A stretch of 64,000 nucleotides of DNA from Pelomonas cellulosilytica. Lineage in GTDB: Bacteria; Pseudomonadota; Gammaproteobacteria; Burkholderiales; Burkholderiaceae_C. The notes under the pieces are model-generated. The model was not told where the DNA came from and searched no databases. It saw nothing but the letters and a program-made list of their open reading frames with translations. The first letter of the stretch is position 1. Each line of letters opens with the position of its first letter. This document shows positions 32,019-41,562 of the stretch, one piece after another. The stretch is taken from contig NZ_JAJTWU010000010.1 of NCBI RefSeq assembly GCF_021353265.1, positions 248,001 through 312,000 of the forward strand, given 5' to 3'. The translations under genes were made by a program, and so were the position numbers.

Positions 32019-34715
32019 ATGGACCACCATTTCCTCACCCCGTTGTTCATGCCCGCCTCGGTGGTCGTCTTCGCCGGCCCTCCGGACGCTCCCGACCGCC
32101 AGACCCGCCAGGCGCGCGTACTGCGCGCCGCGCTCGAAGCCGCCCCGGGCACCAATCCGCCGCAATTCCTGGACGGCGACACGACCGGCACGCTCGGCGA
32201 ACTGGCACGCTCCCGCGCCGATCTGGCCATCATTGCGCTGCCGCCCGACGAGATCGCGCCAGCGCTGGAAGTGGCTGGCCGCATCGCCTGCCGCTCTGCG
32301 CTCATCATCAGCGACGGCATCGACGCCGAGCTGGCGGCGCAGCTCAAGCGCATCGCCCGCCGCGAAGGCGTGCACCTGCTGGGCCCGAACTGCCTGGGCT
32401 TTCAGCGCCCGCACCTGAAGCTCAATGCCAGCGCCGCCGGGCCGCTGGCCGCAGAAGGCTCGCTGGCGCTGGTGTCGCAGTCCGGCGCGCTCACGTCGGC
32501 GATGCTGGACTGGGCGCGGCAGAACCATGTCGGCTTCAGCCAGGTCGTCTCGCTGGGGCCTAACGCTGCGGTGGACCTCGCCCAGGTGCTGGACTTCCTC
32601 GCCGCCGACGCGCGCACGCAGAGCATCGTCGTCTACCTCGAAGGCATCTCCAGCGCGCGCCGCTTCATGAGCGCGCTGCGCTCGGCCGCGCATGCCAAGC
32701 CGGTGGTGGTGCTGAAGGCCGGCCGCCGCAGCGCCGGCAACGAGGCGGCGCTGACGCACAGCCGCGCCATCGTCGGCAGCGACGACGTGTTCGACGCCGC
32801 GCTGCGCCGCGCTGGCGCCGTGCGCGTGCGCAGCTTCGTCGAGCTGTTCTCCGCGGCCAAATGCCTGGCCGCACGCTACCGGCCCGTGGGCAAGCGGCTG
32901 GCCATCATCACGAACGGCGGCGGCCCCGGCGTGCTGGCGGCGGACTGGGTCAGCGAGATCGGCCTGCAGCTCGGCAAGCTGTCGACCGACGTGGCCCGTG
33001 CGCTGCAGCCGCGCCTGGCAGAGGGCGCCTCGCTGGCCGACCTCGTCGACCTCGGCGCCGCGGCGACGCCCGAGCACTTCCGCGCCGCCATTGAGGCCGC
33101 CGCGCAGGACGTGACGGTGGACGGCCTGCTGGTCGTCTACGCGCCGCAGATCGGCTCCGACGCGGCCGAGACCGCGCGAGCCGTCGTCGCCGCCAAGGCC
33201 GGCACGGCCAAGCCGCTGCTGGCCTGCTGGATGGGCGACGCGTCGGTGCAGGAGGCGCGCCGCGTGCTGAACGAAGCCGCCGTCGCCAACTTCCGCACGC
33301 CCGAGGCCGCCGTTGGCGCCTTCGGCAACATTGCCAGCTTCTACGCCAACCAGCAGCTGCTGATGCAGACGCCGCCGCCGATGTCCACGCTGGCCCAGCC
33401 GGACGTGGAGGCCGCGCGACTGCTCATCGAAAGCGTGCTGGCCGAGCGCCGCCGCACGCTGACCGAGATGGAGAGCAAGGCGCTGCTGGCAGCCTTCCAC
33501 ATTCCCGTCACGCAGACGGTGCTGGCGCGCAGCGCGACCGAGGCCATGATGCTGGCCACCCAGCTGGGCTTCCCCGTGGCGCTGAAGATCGACTCGCCCG
33601 ACATCTCGCACAAGAGCGACGTGCAGGGCGTGGCGCTGAACATCCAGAGCGGCGCGGCCGCCCGCGACACCTTCAACGAGATGGTGGCCCGTGTAAAGCG
33701 GCTGCAGCCGCAGGCGCGCATCAACGGCGTGACGGTGCAGAAGATGGCGCGCGCGCGGCGCGGCCACGAGGTCTGCGTGGGCCTCGTAACAGACGAGGCC
33801 TTCGGCCCGGCCATCGTCTTCGGCGCTGGCGGCACGATGATCGAGCTGATCGCCGACCGCGCAATGGAACTGCCACCACTGAACCAGTTCCTGGCCCGCC
33901 GTCTCGTCGAGCGCGCCCGCGTGGCCGAGGGCCTGGCCGAAGGCCGCGGCGGCGGCGCGCCGGCCGACATGGAGGCACTGGAACGCGTGCTGTTGCGCGT
34001 ATCGGAGATGGTCTGCGAGTTCCCGCAGCTGCGCGAGATGGATATCAACCCGCTGATCGTCGACGAGCACGGCGCCATCGCGGTGGACGCACGCGTCGTG
34101 CTGCAGCCCGGGCCGCAAGGCGGCATCGCGCGCGCCTTCGACTACCCGCACCTGGCCATCCTGCCGTACCCGGCACGCTTCGAACAGGTCTGGCCACTGG
34201 CCGGCGGCGGCGAGGTGACCGTGCGACCGGTACGGCCCGACGACGCGCAGATGCTGCAGGACCTGGTGCGTGGCCTGAAGCCCGAGAGCCGCTACTTCCG
34301 CTTCGCCAGCGTCATCAAGGAACTGCCGCCGCAACTGCTGGCGCGGCTCACGCTGATCGACTACGACCGCGAGATGGCGCTGGTGGCCGTCTACTGCGAG
34401 CGCACGGCGCGCGACGATGGCGGCTTCGACGAGCGCGAGCGCATCGTCGGCGTGAGCCGCATCATCACCAATGCCGACCAGACGAGTTGCGAATTCAGCC
34501 TGCTGGTGGCCGACGACTTCGGCGGCAAGGGCCTGGGCTCACGGCTGATGGAGGGCATCACCGATGCCGCCCGCGAGAAGGGTCTGAGTGACATCGAAGG
34601 CCTGGTGCTGAGCAACAACGCGGACATGCTCAAGCTGATGCGCGGCCTGGGCTTCACGGTCAAGCCGTTTGCGGACGATCCTGACTTCAAGCTGGTGACG
34701 CGGGCGCTCGATTAG
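32019..34715 (+). CDS. Pat/PatZ-type protein acetyltransferase with ACS-like domains
   Basis: 898 residues. The N-terminal two thirds resemble ADP-forming acetyl-CoA synthetase: CoA-binding domain (about 10-130), succinyl-CoA-ligase flavodoxin-like domain with SQSGALTSAMLDWA and LTHSRAIVGSDDVFDA, then an ATP-grasp domain (about 480-700) with GFPVALKIDSPDISHKSD. The C-terminal 190 residues are a GNAT domain with GKGLGSRLMEGI. Pat acetylates acetyl-CoA synthetase and other metabolic enzymes. Co-transcription with an HDAC gene strongly suggests reversible acetylation control. Confidence 0.92.
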   Translation: MDHHFLTPLFMPASVVVFAGPPDAPDRQTRQARVLRAALEAAPGTNPPQFLDGDTTGTLGELARSRADLAIIALPPDEIAPALEVAGRIACRSALIISDGIDAELAAQLKRIARREGVHLLGPNCLGFQRPHLKLNASAAGPLAAEGSLALVSQSGALTSAMLDWARQNHVGFSQVVSLGPNAAVDLAQVLDFLAADARTQSIVVYLEGISSARRFMSALRSAAHAKPVVVLKAGRRSAGNEAALTHSRAIVGSDDVFDAALRRAGAVRVRSFVELFSAAKCLAARYRPVGKRLAIITNGGGPGVLAADWVSEIGLQLGKLSTDVARALQPRLAEGASLADLVDLGAAATPEHFRAAIEAAAQDVTVDGLLVVYAPQIGSDAAETARAVVAAKAGTAKPLLACWMGDASVQEARRVLNEAAVANFRTPEAAVGAFGNIASFYANQQLLMQTPPPMSTLAQPDVEAARLLIESVLAERRRTLTEMESKALLAAFHIPVTQTVLARSATEAMMLATQLGFPVALKIDSPDISHKSDVQGVALNIQSGAAARDTFNEMVARVKRLQPQARINGVTVQKMARARRGHEVCVGLVTDEAFGPAIVFGAGGTMIELIADRAMELPPLNQFLARRLVERARVAEGLAEGRGGGAPADMEALERVLLRVSEMVCEFPQLREMDINPLIVDEHGAIAVDARVVLQPGPQGGIARAFDYPHLAILPYPARFEQVWPLAGGGEVTVRPVRPDDAQMLQDLVRGLKPESRYFRFASVIKELPPQLLARLTLIDYDREMALVAVYCERTARDDGGFDERERIVGVSRIITNADQTSCEFSLLVADDFGGKGLGSRLMEGITDAAREKGLSDIEGLVLSNNADMLKLMRGLGFTVKPFADDPDFKLVTRALD

Positions 34716-34721
34716 CCGGGT

Positions 34722-35660
34722 TCAACGCAGGCGGGCGAGGCGCTCCGTCAGCAGCGCGAAGAAGCCGTCCGCGTCCACATGCCGCAGCACCTGCGCGTTG
34801 GCGGACAGGCCGGTGACGCCCCACCAGTCGATGACGCTCATGCCACGCGTCAGCTCGCTGTGCGTCTCGATGCGCACATTGCAGTCGCGCCCGCTGAACA
34901 GTTGCGGTTGCAACAGCCAGGCGATGACGCAGGGGTCGTGCAGCGGGCCGCCGTCCTGGCCGTATTTCTCTTCGTCATAGCGCTCGAAGAACTCCATCCA
35001 CGCGGCCACAACCGTGCCCACGCGGTTGCCCACGCGGCGGATAGCGTCGATGCGAGCGGCCGTCGTCAGCACCTGGTGCGTGACGTCCAGCGGCGCCATC
35101 GTGATCGGCACGCCGCTGGTGAAGACTTCGTGCGCCGCCTGCGGGTCGACGTAGACGTTGAACTCGGCGGCCGGCGTGACGTTGCCGCCCTCGAAGAAGC
35201 CGCCGCCCATCAGCACGATGCGGCGGATGCGCGGCGCGATGTCCGGCGCCTGGCGCAGCGCCAGCGCGATGTTGGTCAGCGGGCCAAGCGGGCACAGCGT
35301 CACGGTGCCGGCCTCGCGCTCGCGCAGCGTCTGCACGATGAAATCGACCGCGTGGCGCGGGTCCACCGGCAGCGTTGGCTCGGGCAGGTCCACGCCGTTC
35401 AGGCCGGTATCGCCGTGCACATGCTCGGCGGTGACGAGATCGCGGTCCAGCGGCCGGTCGGCGCCGGCGCAGACCGGCACGTCGTCGCGGCCAGCCAACT
35501 CCAGCACCTTGCGAGCGTTCAGCGTCGTCAGCCGCAGCGGCACGTTGCCGGCCACGGTGGTCACGCCCAGCAGTTCCAGCTCTGGGCTCGCGGCGGCGAG
35601 CAGCAGTGCGACGGCGTCGTCCTGGCCGGGGTCGGTGTCGATGATGATGGGGGTGGTCAT
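34722..35660 (-). CDS. Inosine-uridine-type nucleoside hydrolase
   Basis: 312 residues. N-terminal calcium-binding motif IIIDTDPGQDDAVALL, the conserved LTNIALAL and VLMGGGFFEGGNVTPAAEFN, and a C-terminal part with His/Trp residues near the active site. It cleaves the N-glycosidic bond of ribonucleosides. Its start overlaps the end of the FAH-like gene by 4 bases, so they are translated together. Ends six bases from the convergent acetyltransferase stop. Confidence 0.93.
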   Translation of the reverse strand: MTTPIIIDTDPGQDDAVALLLAAASPELELLGVTTVAGNVPLRLTTLNARKVLELAGRDDVPVCAGADRPLDRDLVTAEHVHGDTGLNGVDLPEPTLPVDPRHAVDFIVQTLREREAGTVTLCPLGPLTNIALALRQAPDIAPRIRRIVLMGGGFFEGGNVTPAAEFNVYVDPQAAHEVFTSGVPITMAPLDVTHQVLTTAARIDAIRRVGNRVGTVVAAWMEFFERYDEEKYGQDGGPLHDPCVIAWLLQPQLFSGRDCNVRIETHSELTRGMSVIDWWGVTGLSANAQVLRHVDADGFFALLTERLARLR

Positions 35661-36424
35661 GCGGCAGGAAGTTCGAGGTCGATGGCGCCGAAGCAGGTGT
35701 TGCCGTCGGCTGTCTTGAGATCCAGGTGAAGGCTGTCGCCGGCTGCAAGCGCCACGTCCAAGGCGCCGAGCGACGCGCCGACGACCTGGCCGGCGCGCAG
35801 CGCACGCAGCCGGGCCACACGGGCGAGCGCGTCCCCGGGCTCGGCGCTGACGTCGCGCGGCTCGCGCTTGCTACCGTTGTGCAGCGCGACGAGCCGTGCC
35901 TGCAGCCGGCCGGCGTTCCAGCCCTCACCCAGCTCGCCCGGCGTCACGGCCAGCGGCGCGGCCTGGGTGGCGACCAGCTCGCCGGCCACGCGCCAGTCCA
36001 CCGCCAGCGTCAGCAGCCGCAGCGCATCGAGCGCGGCCGGCGCATCGCTGGCAGCAGAGAGGTCGCCCGTCAGGCCGGCCAGGACCGCCTCGCCCATGGC
36101 CGGCGCGCGCAGCGGCTGGTGCGGCGGCGCGAAGTGGCCGGCGTCGCGGCGGATGCCGCCTTCGCCATCTACCACCGCCCAGCCGAAGGCACGCGGCAGC
36201 GGAGCCAGGCACTTGTCAGGCTCGAACGCGAAGGCATGGCGCAACTTGCCGTGGTTGAGCTGCACGGCGAGGTCCTCCAGCTGCGGCGCGAGGAAGCCCC
36301 AGTCGTCCAGCACCTGTTGCAGGCGCGTGGCGATGCCTGTGGCGTAATGGGCTTGGGTCAGGTCGCGCGAGACGACGACGAGGTGGCCGTCGCGCGAGCC
36401 GTCGGCGTAGCTGGCGAGTTTCAT
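35657..36424 (-). CDS. Shortened FAH-family protein lacking the metal site
   Basis: 255 residues from ATG 36424. N-terminus MKLASYADGSRDG and the LQQVLDDWGFLAPQLEDLA helix match FAH-family enzymes of about 330 residues. The C-terminal FGAIDLEL also matches. Between them the usual core with NHVELVRKARGAEVP and the Glu/Asp metal ligands is absent, so catalysis of the fumarylacetoacetase type seems impossible. It may be a pseudo-enzyme kept for another role. It is translationally coupled to the nucleoside hydrolase. Confidence 0.7.
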   Translation of the reverse strand: MKLASYADGSRDGHLVVVSRDLTQAHYATGIATRLQQVLDDWGFLAPQLEDLAVQLNHGKLRHAFAFEPDKCLAPLPRAFGWAVVDGEGGIRRDAGHFAPPHQPLRAPAMGEAVLAGLTGDLSAASDAPAALDALRLLTLAVDWRVAGELVATQAAPLAVTPGELGEGWNAGRLQARLVALHNGSKREPRDVSAEPGDALARVARLRALRAGQVVGASLGALDVALAAGDSLHLDLKTADGNTCFGAIDLELPAA

Positions 36425-36484
36425 GGGAAGTCGCGGAGTGTGAGGGGCCGTCCGGGGTCGGCCGACTGATGGCAGCATTGTGCG

Positions 36485-37378
36485 ATGCGCGCCCGCCTGC
36501 TCCCGCCTCGCGCCGCCTGGTTCGCGCTGGCGGCCAGCCTCGCGGTGCATTCGCTGCTGTTGGGCGGGGATCGCGAACGCCGCGACGCGCCACGCCCGCC
36601 CCGCGCCGTCACGCTGGCCCTGCCGATCGCGCCGGCCACGCCACGGCCCGCCCCGCAGGCCGAGGCCGCACCGCCCGCACCACCAAGCCGTTCGCGCCCG
36701 CCGCAGGACAAGCCCGCGGCTCCGGCCGCCGAGACACCGGCGGCGGCGGCGGCCGAGGCGCCGCCGTTGCGGCTGGCCGGCCCCGCGTCCTGGCCCTACC
36801 GGCTGCGCCAGGACGGCCAGGACGGTGACGCGCTGCTGGACTGGCAGCCCCAGCCCGATGGCCGCTACACGCTGCGGCTGACGCGCCGCATCGGCGAGCG
36901 CGCGCTGCCCGCGCTGGAAAGCCTGGGCCGCACCGGCGGTGGCGGCCTGGCGCCCGAGCGCTTCGCCTTGCAGCGCGGCGGCCGAGACCGGCAGGCCATC
37001 AATTTCGACAGCGAGGGGCGGCGCGTCAGTTTCTCCGCCAGCCCCGCGCAGCTGCCGCTGCCGGACGGCGCACAGGACCGTCTGTCCTGGTGGCTGCAGC
37101 TGGCCGCGCTGGTGCAGGCCGCGCCGGCACCGGGCGGACGCTGGCGGCTGTGGGTCGCCGGCGTGCGCGGGGAGCTGCGGGAGTGGGTGTTCAAGGCGGT
37201 CGATGGCGACCCTGTCGATGCCGGCGCGCTGCACCTACGACGTCAGTCGCTCGGCGAGCACGACCCGGGCATCGACGTCTGGCTGGACACGTCCCGCGGC
37301 TACTGGCCCGTCCGTCTGCGCTACGGCGACCCGGAGACGAAGGGTTACGAAATCACGTTGGCCGACGTGAACTCCTGA
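36485..37378 (+). CDS. DUF3108 protein with TonB-like N-terminus
   Basis: 297 residues. One N-terminal membrane segment, then a long Pro/Ala-rich linker (about 35-95) like those of TonB-type periplasm-spanning proteins, then a beta-rich DUF3108 domain (about 100-295) ending in WPVRLRYGDPETKGYEITL. It is probably periplasmic and envelope-associated. Divergent from the FAH-like gene with 60 bases between starts. Confidence 0.85.
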   Translation: MRARLLPPRAAWFALAASLAVHSLLLGGDRERRDAPRPPRAVTLALPIAPATPRPAPQAEAAPPAPPSRSRPPQDKPAAPAAETPAAAAAEAPPLRLAGPASWPYRLRQDGQDGDALLDWQPQPDGRYTLRLTRRIGERALPALESLGRTGGGGLAPERFALQRGGRDRQAINFDSEGRRVSFSASPAQLPLPDGAQDRLSWWLQLAALVQAAPAPGGRWRLWVAGVRGELREWVFKAVDGDPVDAGALHLRRQSLGEHDPGIDVWLDTSRGYWPVRLRYGDPETKGYEITLADVNS

Positions 37379-37501
37379 CGCTTCCTACACGTTGTCAGGC
37401 CAGGGGATGACCCGATTTGAACCCCGTTCTGCCAGTATCTGTCCCGACCGGGGCTTGAAACGCCCCGCCCAAGCCGCAGTTGAAGCCCCGAGGAGAACTC
37501 C

Positions 37502-37774
37502 ATGCACATGCTCTACAACTCCGACAGCTTCATCGTCGTCCAGTTCGACGTGCCGCCCGCTGAAGAGCTGGCCGGCCCGCAGCTCAACCGCGGCGGTTTC
37601 GAGATCGTCGACAAGTTCGCCCGCAAGGAAATCTTCATCGAAGGCGCGCTGGCCGAATCCTTCCAGCAGGGCGTGCAGGCGCTCATCGAGGACGGCGAGC
37701 CGTCCGAGGACGAACTGGACGCCTTCATCGAGCGCTACGCGCTGATGGGCCAGCAGCCGGTCGTGATGCACTGA
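37502..37774 (+). CDS. DUF3567 protein
   Basis: 90 residues, beginning MHMLYNSDSFIVVQFD, which is characteristic of the DUF3567 family found in beta-proteobacteria. Acidic, cytoplasmic, one alpha/beta domain. GAGGAG precedes the start. Role unknown. It is a useful taxonomic marker for the window. Confidence 0.92.
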   Translation: MHMLYNSDSFIVVQFDVPPAEELAGPQLNRGGFEIVDKFARKEIFIEGALAESFQQGVQALIEDGEPSEDELDAFIERYALMGQQPVVMH

Positions 37775-37864
37775 ACACTGTCGGGCCGCCTCTTACATTT
37801 GATCGGCCTCCAACCCTGATACAAGATGGGCAGCGCCGGCCTTCAGCCGGCAAGGAGCCCATCG

Positions 37865-40177
37865 ATGGTGAAGCGAGCCGCCGCCGCAGAGACAGCCCCC
37901 CGGGCCTCCGCCGCCCGCGTGCTGCCCTCGCCCGGCCTGGACAGCGCCCCGGTGCTGGACCGCATGTGCTCGCAGTTCGTGCTGACGCTGACCGTCAAGC
38001 ACGCCGGGCGGTTCAACCTGCGCCGCGACTTCAACGGCCTGCTTTCCTTCACAGGTCGCCACCTCGTGTGGCCTGTGCGCGTGCTGCAGCGCTTGCGTGG
38101 CTACCTGGGTCAGCGCTGCACCGGAAACGAGCTGTGGCGCGGCCATGAAGCGCTGCCGGACGACGTCTTCCTTGAACGCTTCGGCCAATGGAGCGGCCCG
38201 TTCTCCGAGGGCACGCTGTTCTTCTACCTGGACGAATACGCCAAGGACGCGCCCAAGGACATGATGGCGCTGCTCGCCACCACGTGCGAGCACCTGGACC
38301 GCCAGCTCAAGCGCGAGTCCACGCTGGTCGAGAAGAACATCGACGCGCTGGGCCAGTTGCTGCAGCTGAACCCGGCCGAGCGCGCCATCCTGCTGTATGG
38401 CACGCTGGCCCGCTACCAGCGCGAGCTGCGCGGCGCGTTGGTCGAATTCAAGGTCAACACCGCGCAGGAGGCCTTCGCCGCTATCGCCGCGGTCGCCGGC
38501 GTCGACGAGCGCGAGGTGGCCGAGGCACTGCGCGCCGGTTCGCGGCTGGAACGCATCGGCATGGTGGAGAACCTGATCTCCGAACACAACATCACCGACC
38601 TGGCCGACCTGATGAAGGTCAGCGACCAGCTGCCTCCGGTGCTGATGCGCGAGTACCAGGGACCGCACGACCTGATGGCCGTCTTCACGCGGCCCGCCGT
38701 GCCCAGCACGCTGGCGCCGGCCGACTTCCAGTTCGTCGCCGAAGACCTCAGCCTGCTGCAGGGCCTGCTGCGCCGCGCCGTGGCCACGCATGCCACCGGC
38801 GTCAACATCCTGCTCTACGGCCCGCCGGGCACTGGCAAGACGGAACTCGCCAAGGTGGCCGCAGCCGCGGCGGGGCTGGACCTGTACGAAGTCGAGTACG
38901 CCGACCGTGACGGCAATTCGCTGTCCGGCCGCGACCGCTACCGCTCCCTGCAGATCAGCCAGGTGTTCCTGAAGGCCAGCGCCAACGTGGCGCTACTGTT
39001 CGACGAGGTGGAGGACGTGTTCCCGCCGCTGTCTAGCGACACGGCCTCGCTGCTGAACCGGCTGGACGCCAGCGCCGAAGGTGGTGTCGGCAACTCCGTC
39101 AGCGGCAAGGCCTGGGTCAATCAAATCCTGGAAACCAACCCGGTGCCGGTCATCTGGGTGACCAACCGCATCGAGCAGATCGACCCCGCCTTCCGCCGCC
39201 GCTTCCAGTACCACCTGGAGCTGAAGTCGCCACCGCCCGGCGCCCGCCGCGGGCTCGTCGCCAAGGCGCTGGGCGAGGTGGCCATCAGCGAGGCCTTCAT
39301 CGCCAAGCTGGCCGAACGCCCGGGCCTGACGCCGGCGCAGATCCGCACGGCGGTGCGCTTCGCGCAGCTAGCCGGCTCGCCCGACGACGCCGAGAAGCTC
39401 ATCGAACGGCAATTGCAGAACGCCGACAAGGCGCTGGGCCGTGACGACGGAGCCAGCCTGGCCCGCCCCTGCGTCACGCAGTACACGCTGGACCTGCTGA
39501 ACTGCGAGAGCCGTTTCGAGATCCCACGCATCGTTGAGGCGCTGCGCCGCAAAGGTCGCGGCCAGCTGTGCTTCTACGGGCCTCCCGGCACCGGCAAGAC
39601 CGCGCTGGCCGAGCACATCGCGCAGGCACTCGGCCGGCCGCTGATGGTGCGCCGCGCCAGCGACATCGCCAGCAAGTTTGTCGGCGAGACCGAGCAGAAC
39701 ATGGCGCGCATGTTCGAGAGCGCGCAGACGGAAGGCGCCGTACTGCTGCTGGACGAGGCCGACAGCTTCCTGCGCAGCCGCAGGCACGCGGAGCGCAACT
39801 ACGAGGTCAGCGAGGTCAATGAGATGCTGGCCGGCATGGAGCGCTTCAATGGGCTCTTCATCTGTACGACCAACCTGTTCGACGACCTTGACGAGGCCGC
39901 GCTCAGGCGCTTCGCGTTCAAGATCCGCTTCAAGGCCTTGAAGACGGAGCAGCGTGTGGCGATGTTCGAGCGCGAGGCGGGCGCGGCACCTACCGACGAA
40001 CAATGCTCGCGCCTCGCGGCGCTGGACTGCTTGGCACATGGCGACTTCGCCGCGGTTCGTCAGCAGGTAGACATCCTGGGTGAAGCCTTCACGCCGGATG
40101 AGTTCCTGGCGCAGCTGGAGGCCGAGCATCGGGCCAAGCCGCAGGTACGAGAGCGCAGGGGTATCGGGTTCCGCTAG
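37865..40177 (+). CDS. Tandem AAA+ ATPase
   Basis: 770 residues from ATG 37865, with AAGGAG ahead; an upstream in-frame start lacks this. N-terminal helical part (about 1-270), then two AAA+ modules. Module 1: Walker A LLYGPPGTGKTELAK, Walker B ALLFDEVED. Module 2: FYGPPGTGKTALAEH, LLLDEADSF, arginine segment RRFAFKIRF. Both look catalytically complete, as in Cdc48/ClpB-like unfoldases though not of those families. Likely a cytoplasmic remodelling machine; partner unknown. Confidence 0.9.
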   Translation: MVKRAAAAETAPRASAARVLPSPGLDSAPVLDRMCSQFVLTLTVKHAGRFNLRRDFNGLLSFTGRHLVWPVRVLQRLRGYLGQRCTGNELWRGHEALPDDVFLERFGQWSGPFSEGTLFFYLDEYAKDAPKDMMALLATTCEHLDRQLKRESTLVEKNIDALGQLLQLNPAERAILLYGTLARYQRELRGALVEFKVNTAQEAFAAIAAVAGVDEREVAEALRAGSRLERIGMVENLISEHNITDLADLMKVSDQLPPVLMREYQGPHDLMAVFTRPAVPSTLAPADFQFVAEDLSLLQGLLRRAVATHATGVNILLYGPPGTGKTELAKVAAAAAGLDLYEVEYADRDGNSLSGRDRYRSLQISQVFLKASANVALLFDEVEDVFPPLSSDTASLLNRLDASAEGGVGNSVSGKAWVNQILETNPVPVIWVTNRIEQIDPAFRRRFQYHLELKSPPPGARRGLVAKALGEVAISEAFIAKLAERPGLTPAQIRTAVRFAQLAGSPDDAEKLIERQLQNADKALGRDDGASLARPCVTQYTLDLLNCESRFEIPRIVEALRRKGRGQLCFYGPPGTGKTALAEHIAQALGRPLMVRRASDIASKFVGETEQNMARMFESAQTEGAVLLLDEADSFLRSRRHAERNYEVSEVNEMLAGMERFNGLFICTTNLFDDLDEAALRRFAFKIRFKALKTEQRVAMFEREAGAAPTDEQCSRLAALDCLAHGDFAAVRQQVDILGEAFTPDEFLAQLEAEHRAKPQVRERRGIGFR

Positions 40178-40618
40178 AACAGCGCGCCTGGTCGATGTCG
40201 TCGTCCATCAAAAGTACGAAAGGGCCTCTGACATCAAGCACGCCGCGCCTGGCACCAGCGGCGGCGTCTTGGGTGGTCTCGTTGCGGCGTCGGCCACGAC
40301 GCAAAACGGCGGCACAGTGGCATCGACGGCGGCCATCAGGCCGCGGGGAGAGAGGGAGGAGATCTACATCCGATCGGTCGAAAGCACCTCATCGATCCTT
40401 TAGTTTTTGGAATCGATTGGGGCCAGCCGGGCGATGTCGCGCCGGTGCATTTGAAGGCGAGCGGCACTACCGGTCATGCTGGTGACGCCGCGGGGGCGGA
40501 GGCCACCTTCTTGTTCAAGGACTTCAACCCCTGGAACAACCAAGCCCAATCGATCTATCGCCACATCCTTCAACCCCTCGTCCTCGTGCAACGCATGGGC
40601 GTGAAGGCGACACCGTGA
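40178..40618 (+). pseudogene. Possible gene remnant
   Basis: Plus-strand frames here look protein-like in pieces but do not join. One frame encodes DVVVHQKYERASDIKHAAPG and then SGGVLGGLVAASATTQNGG (about 40195-40310). Another, open to TGA 40616-40618, encodes HLIDPLVFGIDWGQPGDV and KDFNPWNNQAQSIYRHI (about 40385-40615) without a start codon. GC appears lower than in flanking genes. It may be the decayed end of an acquired gene. The last 49 bases overlap the opposite GNAT gene. Confidence 0.4.
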
Positions 40619-41562
40619 CGCCGGACCGCCGGGCCGCTCTCGACAAAACCGAGCGCACGATAGGCTGGCACGGCATTCAGGCTCGCATTGACCGTGTAGG
40701 GCTCTTCGGCCGACGCGGGACCAGCTTCGGCCAGCATGCAACGCCACAACGTCCGAGCGAGTCCACGGCGCTGAAATCCGCGGTCGACGAAGAGGTGGAA
40801 GACGTGCCTGGCATCTCGCGACGCGATGAAGCCGAGCAACTCTCCGGTCGGCGCATGCGCCAACCAGAAGCGATATCGAGCATCGGCAAGGTAGCTCCGT
40901 TCCCCGGCCGAGCTGACGGACGCCATGAAGGCCTCGGCCCCTTCGCCTCCAGGATCTGACAAAAGCTCCTGCTCATAGCTCGCAATCAGCGCGGCCACCG
41001 CGTCAGCATCCTCGGGCCGCCCGCGCCGGATGACTGGCGAAGGCGTGAGGTGCAGGTAGTAGTAGGTTGTCGAGCAGGGTCGGCCATCGGGCATCAACGC
41101 GTAGTTCGGGATATCCCCCGCCCTCTGCCACCCCAGCCGCTCGTAGACCCGCGACGCCTCGCTGCCCGTGACGGTGTCCAGCACCAGCGTCGTCCGGCCC
41201 AGCTCGCGGGCCTTCACTTCCAACGCGCGCAGCAGCCGTTCGGCGATGCCGCGACGGCGCGCGCCGCGGTGGACCAGCATCTTGCTGACGTCGGCGCGGT
41301 GCGGCTGGTTGTCGGGCATGTCGATGACCAGCGACAACGTGCCGCAGATGCGGCCGGTCTCGTCTTCGGCGACGAACAGATGGCGCTCGCCAGCTGCGAC
41401 GGCGTCGGCCACGCGGCGCCAGAAGGCCTCCGGCCGCCCCTCGGCCAGCGGCAGCATGAAGCCCACCGATGCGCCGCCCTCGACGCAGTCACGCAGCACC
41501 TCGGCCAGTTCGTCGACATGGGCCAGCGCCTCGGCACTATCGAGTTCACGGATCGTAGTCAT
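40570..41562 (-). CDS. Fused double GNAT acetyltransferase
   Basis: 330 residues from ATG 41562. Two GNAT folds in tandem. The first (about 1-175) has VSKMLVHRGARRRGIAERLL with the acetyl-CoA loop RRRGIAE and YERLGWQ. The second (about 180-330) has HLFVDRGFQRRGLARTLW and a degraded end (AYRALGFVESG). Each could acetylate a small molecule. It is translationally coupled (4-base overlap) to an XRE-cupin regulator, a pairing often seen with amine or antibiotic detoxification. Confidence 0.88.
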   Translation of the reverse strand: MTTIRELDSAEALAHVDELAEVLRDCVEGGASVGFMLPLAEGRPEAFWRRVADAVAAGERHLFVAEDETGRICGTLSLVIDMPDNQPHRADVSKMLVHRGARRRGIAERLLRALEVKARELGRTTLVLDTVTGSEASRVYERLGWQRAGDIPNYALMPDGRPCSTTYYYLHLTPSPVIRRGRPEDADAVAALIASYEQELLSDPGGEGAEAFMASVSSAGERSYLADARYRFWLAHAPTGELLGFIASRDARHVFHLFVDRGFQRRGLARTLWRCMLAEAGPASAEEPYTVNASLNAVPAYRALGFVESGPAVRRHGVAFTPMRCTRTRG

